Shown in pieces: positions 62,874 to 64,000 of a DNA stretch of 64,000 bases. The stretch is from Balanoglossus misakiensis (Eukaryota > Hemichordata): contig CM082596.2 of NCBI GenBank assembly GCA_040954595.2, positions 1,488,001-1,552,000 on the forward strand, written 5' to 3'. A model generated the notes under the pieces. That model was given only the letters and a program-made list of their open reading frames with translations. It made no database searches and was not told the origin of the DNA. The position numbers and the translations under genes are program-made. The stretch's first letter is position 1, and each line of letters begins with the position of its first letter.

Positions 62874-64000
62874 GACGTTGTTAATAACTTGGGGAAGAAT
62901 ATTTGTGGGAATGCGTGTCAATATGAACGCACTATAGACCGTTTCAATCAGTTTGCCGTAATATGTAGGATGGGCAATTACAAGGTTATTGCGATCTGTG
63001 TATTGAAAGCACTGAGATATCGAGTGTTGATTAGAGAAATAGTTGAGAAGGTAGGAAACATGGGTTTCTCTTATTTCTTGCATACACACAAGAGACTCTT
63101 TACATTATTGTGCTTGCTGGTGAGTACTGTGTTTGAGGTTGTCAAAACTGCTTCCACCTGGCTTGCAAGCATAACATATAAGGTGACCTCATTACTAACG
63201 TAACTTTGTTGCGTCGTGCATCTAAGGTGTATAAATGGCAGACATTTTAACTTGTGACGTCATCACACAATGACATCATGGTAGCGACATTATAGCGATA
63301 AAAACATTTAAAATGACTTTAAACAACCTTCGCTTGACCTTGTGATATTGTATTACTTTGTTTCAAGAACATGGCCTACTCTGTCAGAAAAACTACTTGC
63401 CAACACAATTGATTGATGGCGATCTGAATTCAAAAATCGTAGATGTATATCTTTACATCACAGTGACAAATTGCTTTATTTTGCAGGTAACATCCATTTA
63501 ATGGAGGCTGGATAATGACGACTCTCCAAAATGATCACCCGCCAAGAAAAACATGTCGACCTTGGTCTTGTTGAACATTAAACTATGCAGTGCGGATCCA
63601 GGATTAAAATTTCAAAGTGCAATTGATTACAATAGGAAGGAGATAGTAACAACAGATTCAGGTTCTTTTATTTTCTTTTCCTACAGAGACACTCAGAGGA
63701 AGATACACACTGAAAGGATTATTTGGATTTTTGTTTTTTCTCTCTAACAACAGCCTTGTCTTGTGGGTCTTACGGTGAGAAACTGACAAATACATTTAAT
63801 GCAACTGGGCCCAGAGGTCGTACAATGGATCGCGATATAACGCGATAATTGACAATAGTGGTAATGGAAGATGTTGTCAAGATACTGACACGTTTTGAAG
63901 CTTTTAAATGGAAAAAATGTGACGACCCTTGCACCTTATGTCACTGAATGTGATTTGTTATTAAACGAATATTTTGGATATTGGCTTCCCGGGAAACAGG
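62874..64000. other. Right-hand edge, no gene recognised
   Basis: Open frames at 62850-63203 (plus) and 62871-63089 (minus) overlap each other and have no recognisable domain. The sequence runs off the window. Confidence 0.45.
63255..63262. promoter_or_regulatory. Full CRE palindrome TGACGTCA
   Basis: Second of a pair near the right edge, close to where the K2P 5' exons may begin. Confidence 0.35.

Noticed and set aside
1-64000. CRISPR array, prokaryotic operon, viral or toxin genes
   Set aside because: None seen: repeats are microsatellites, MITEs or local duplications, and all recognised genes are spliced animal genes.

Overview
The window is animal nuclear DNA. Its genes are split into many short exons with GT/AG introns, the spacers are AT-rich and hold microsatellites and foldback repeats, and the CpG-richer patches sit near gene starts. 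The products are animal proteins: an SCP/CTDSP phosphatase, two SLC15 peptide transporters and a two-pore-domain potassium channel. Compact introns and one undivided CTDSP gene suggest an invertebrate deuterostome (hemichordate, cephalochordate or echinoderm). That assignment is inference; no species marker was seen.

Layout. 1-6837: no gene seen; simple repeats, a perfect hairpin, an inverted-repeat block at about 4.7-5.4 kb and the probable 3' UTR of the first gene. 6838-19391, minus strand: complete CTDSPL-type phosphatase gene with eight constitutive coding exons and one in-frame candidate cassette exon. 19392-23821: divergent spacer. 23822-35159, plus: complete 20-exon SLC15A1/A2-type transporter (copy A, 798 aa). 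35160-38679: 3' UTR and spacer with a tandem repeat and an antisense HisC-like fragment. 38680-47712, plus: complete 20-exon tandem paralogue (copy B, 829 aa) with a long inverted-repeat MITE in intron 2. 49740-51998, minus: last two coding exons of a K2P channel, tail to tail with copy B. The first-pore exon was not found and probably lies further right. 51999-64000: probable K2P intron or upstream DNA with four full CRE palindromes.

How the genes relate. The two transporters are a tandem duplication: all intron phases match and 11 of 20 exons have identical length. They keep the catalytic core of proton-coupled di/tripeptide transporters, but differ in their cytosolic N-terminal tails and extracellular domains, which suggests different trafficking or regulation. 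Both have His where human PEPT1 has Arg282. CTDSP and the K2P channel are unrelated neighbours.

Most unusual points: a K2P M2-M3 cytoplasmic loop of about 550 residues with an internal repeat and a canonical 14-3-3 site; the CTDSP cassette exon; the shared Arg-to-His change; and the intronic foldback element with TTAA flanks. No wholly new multi-gene system was recognised.
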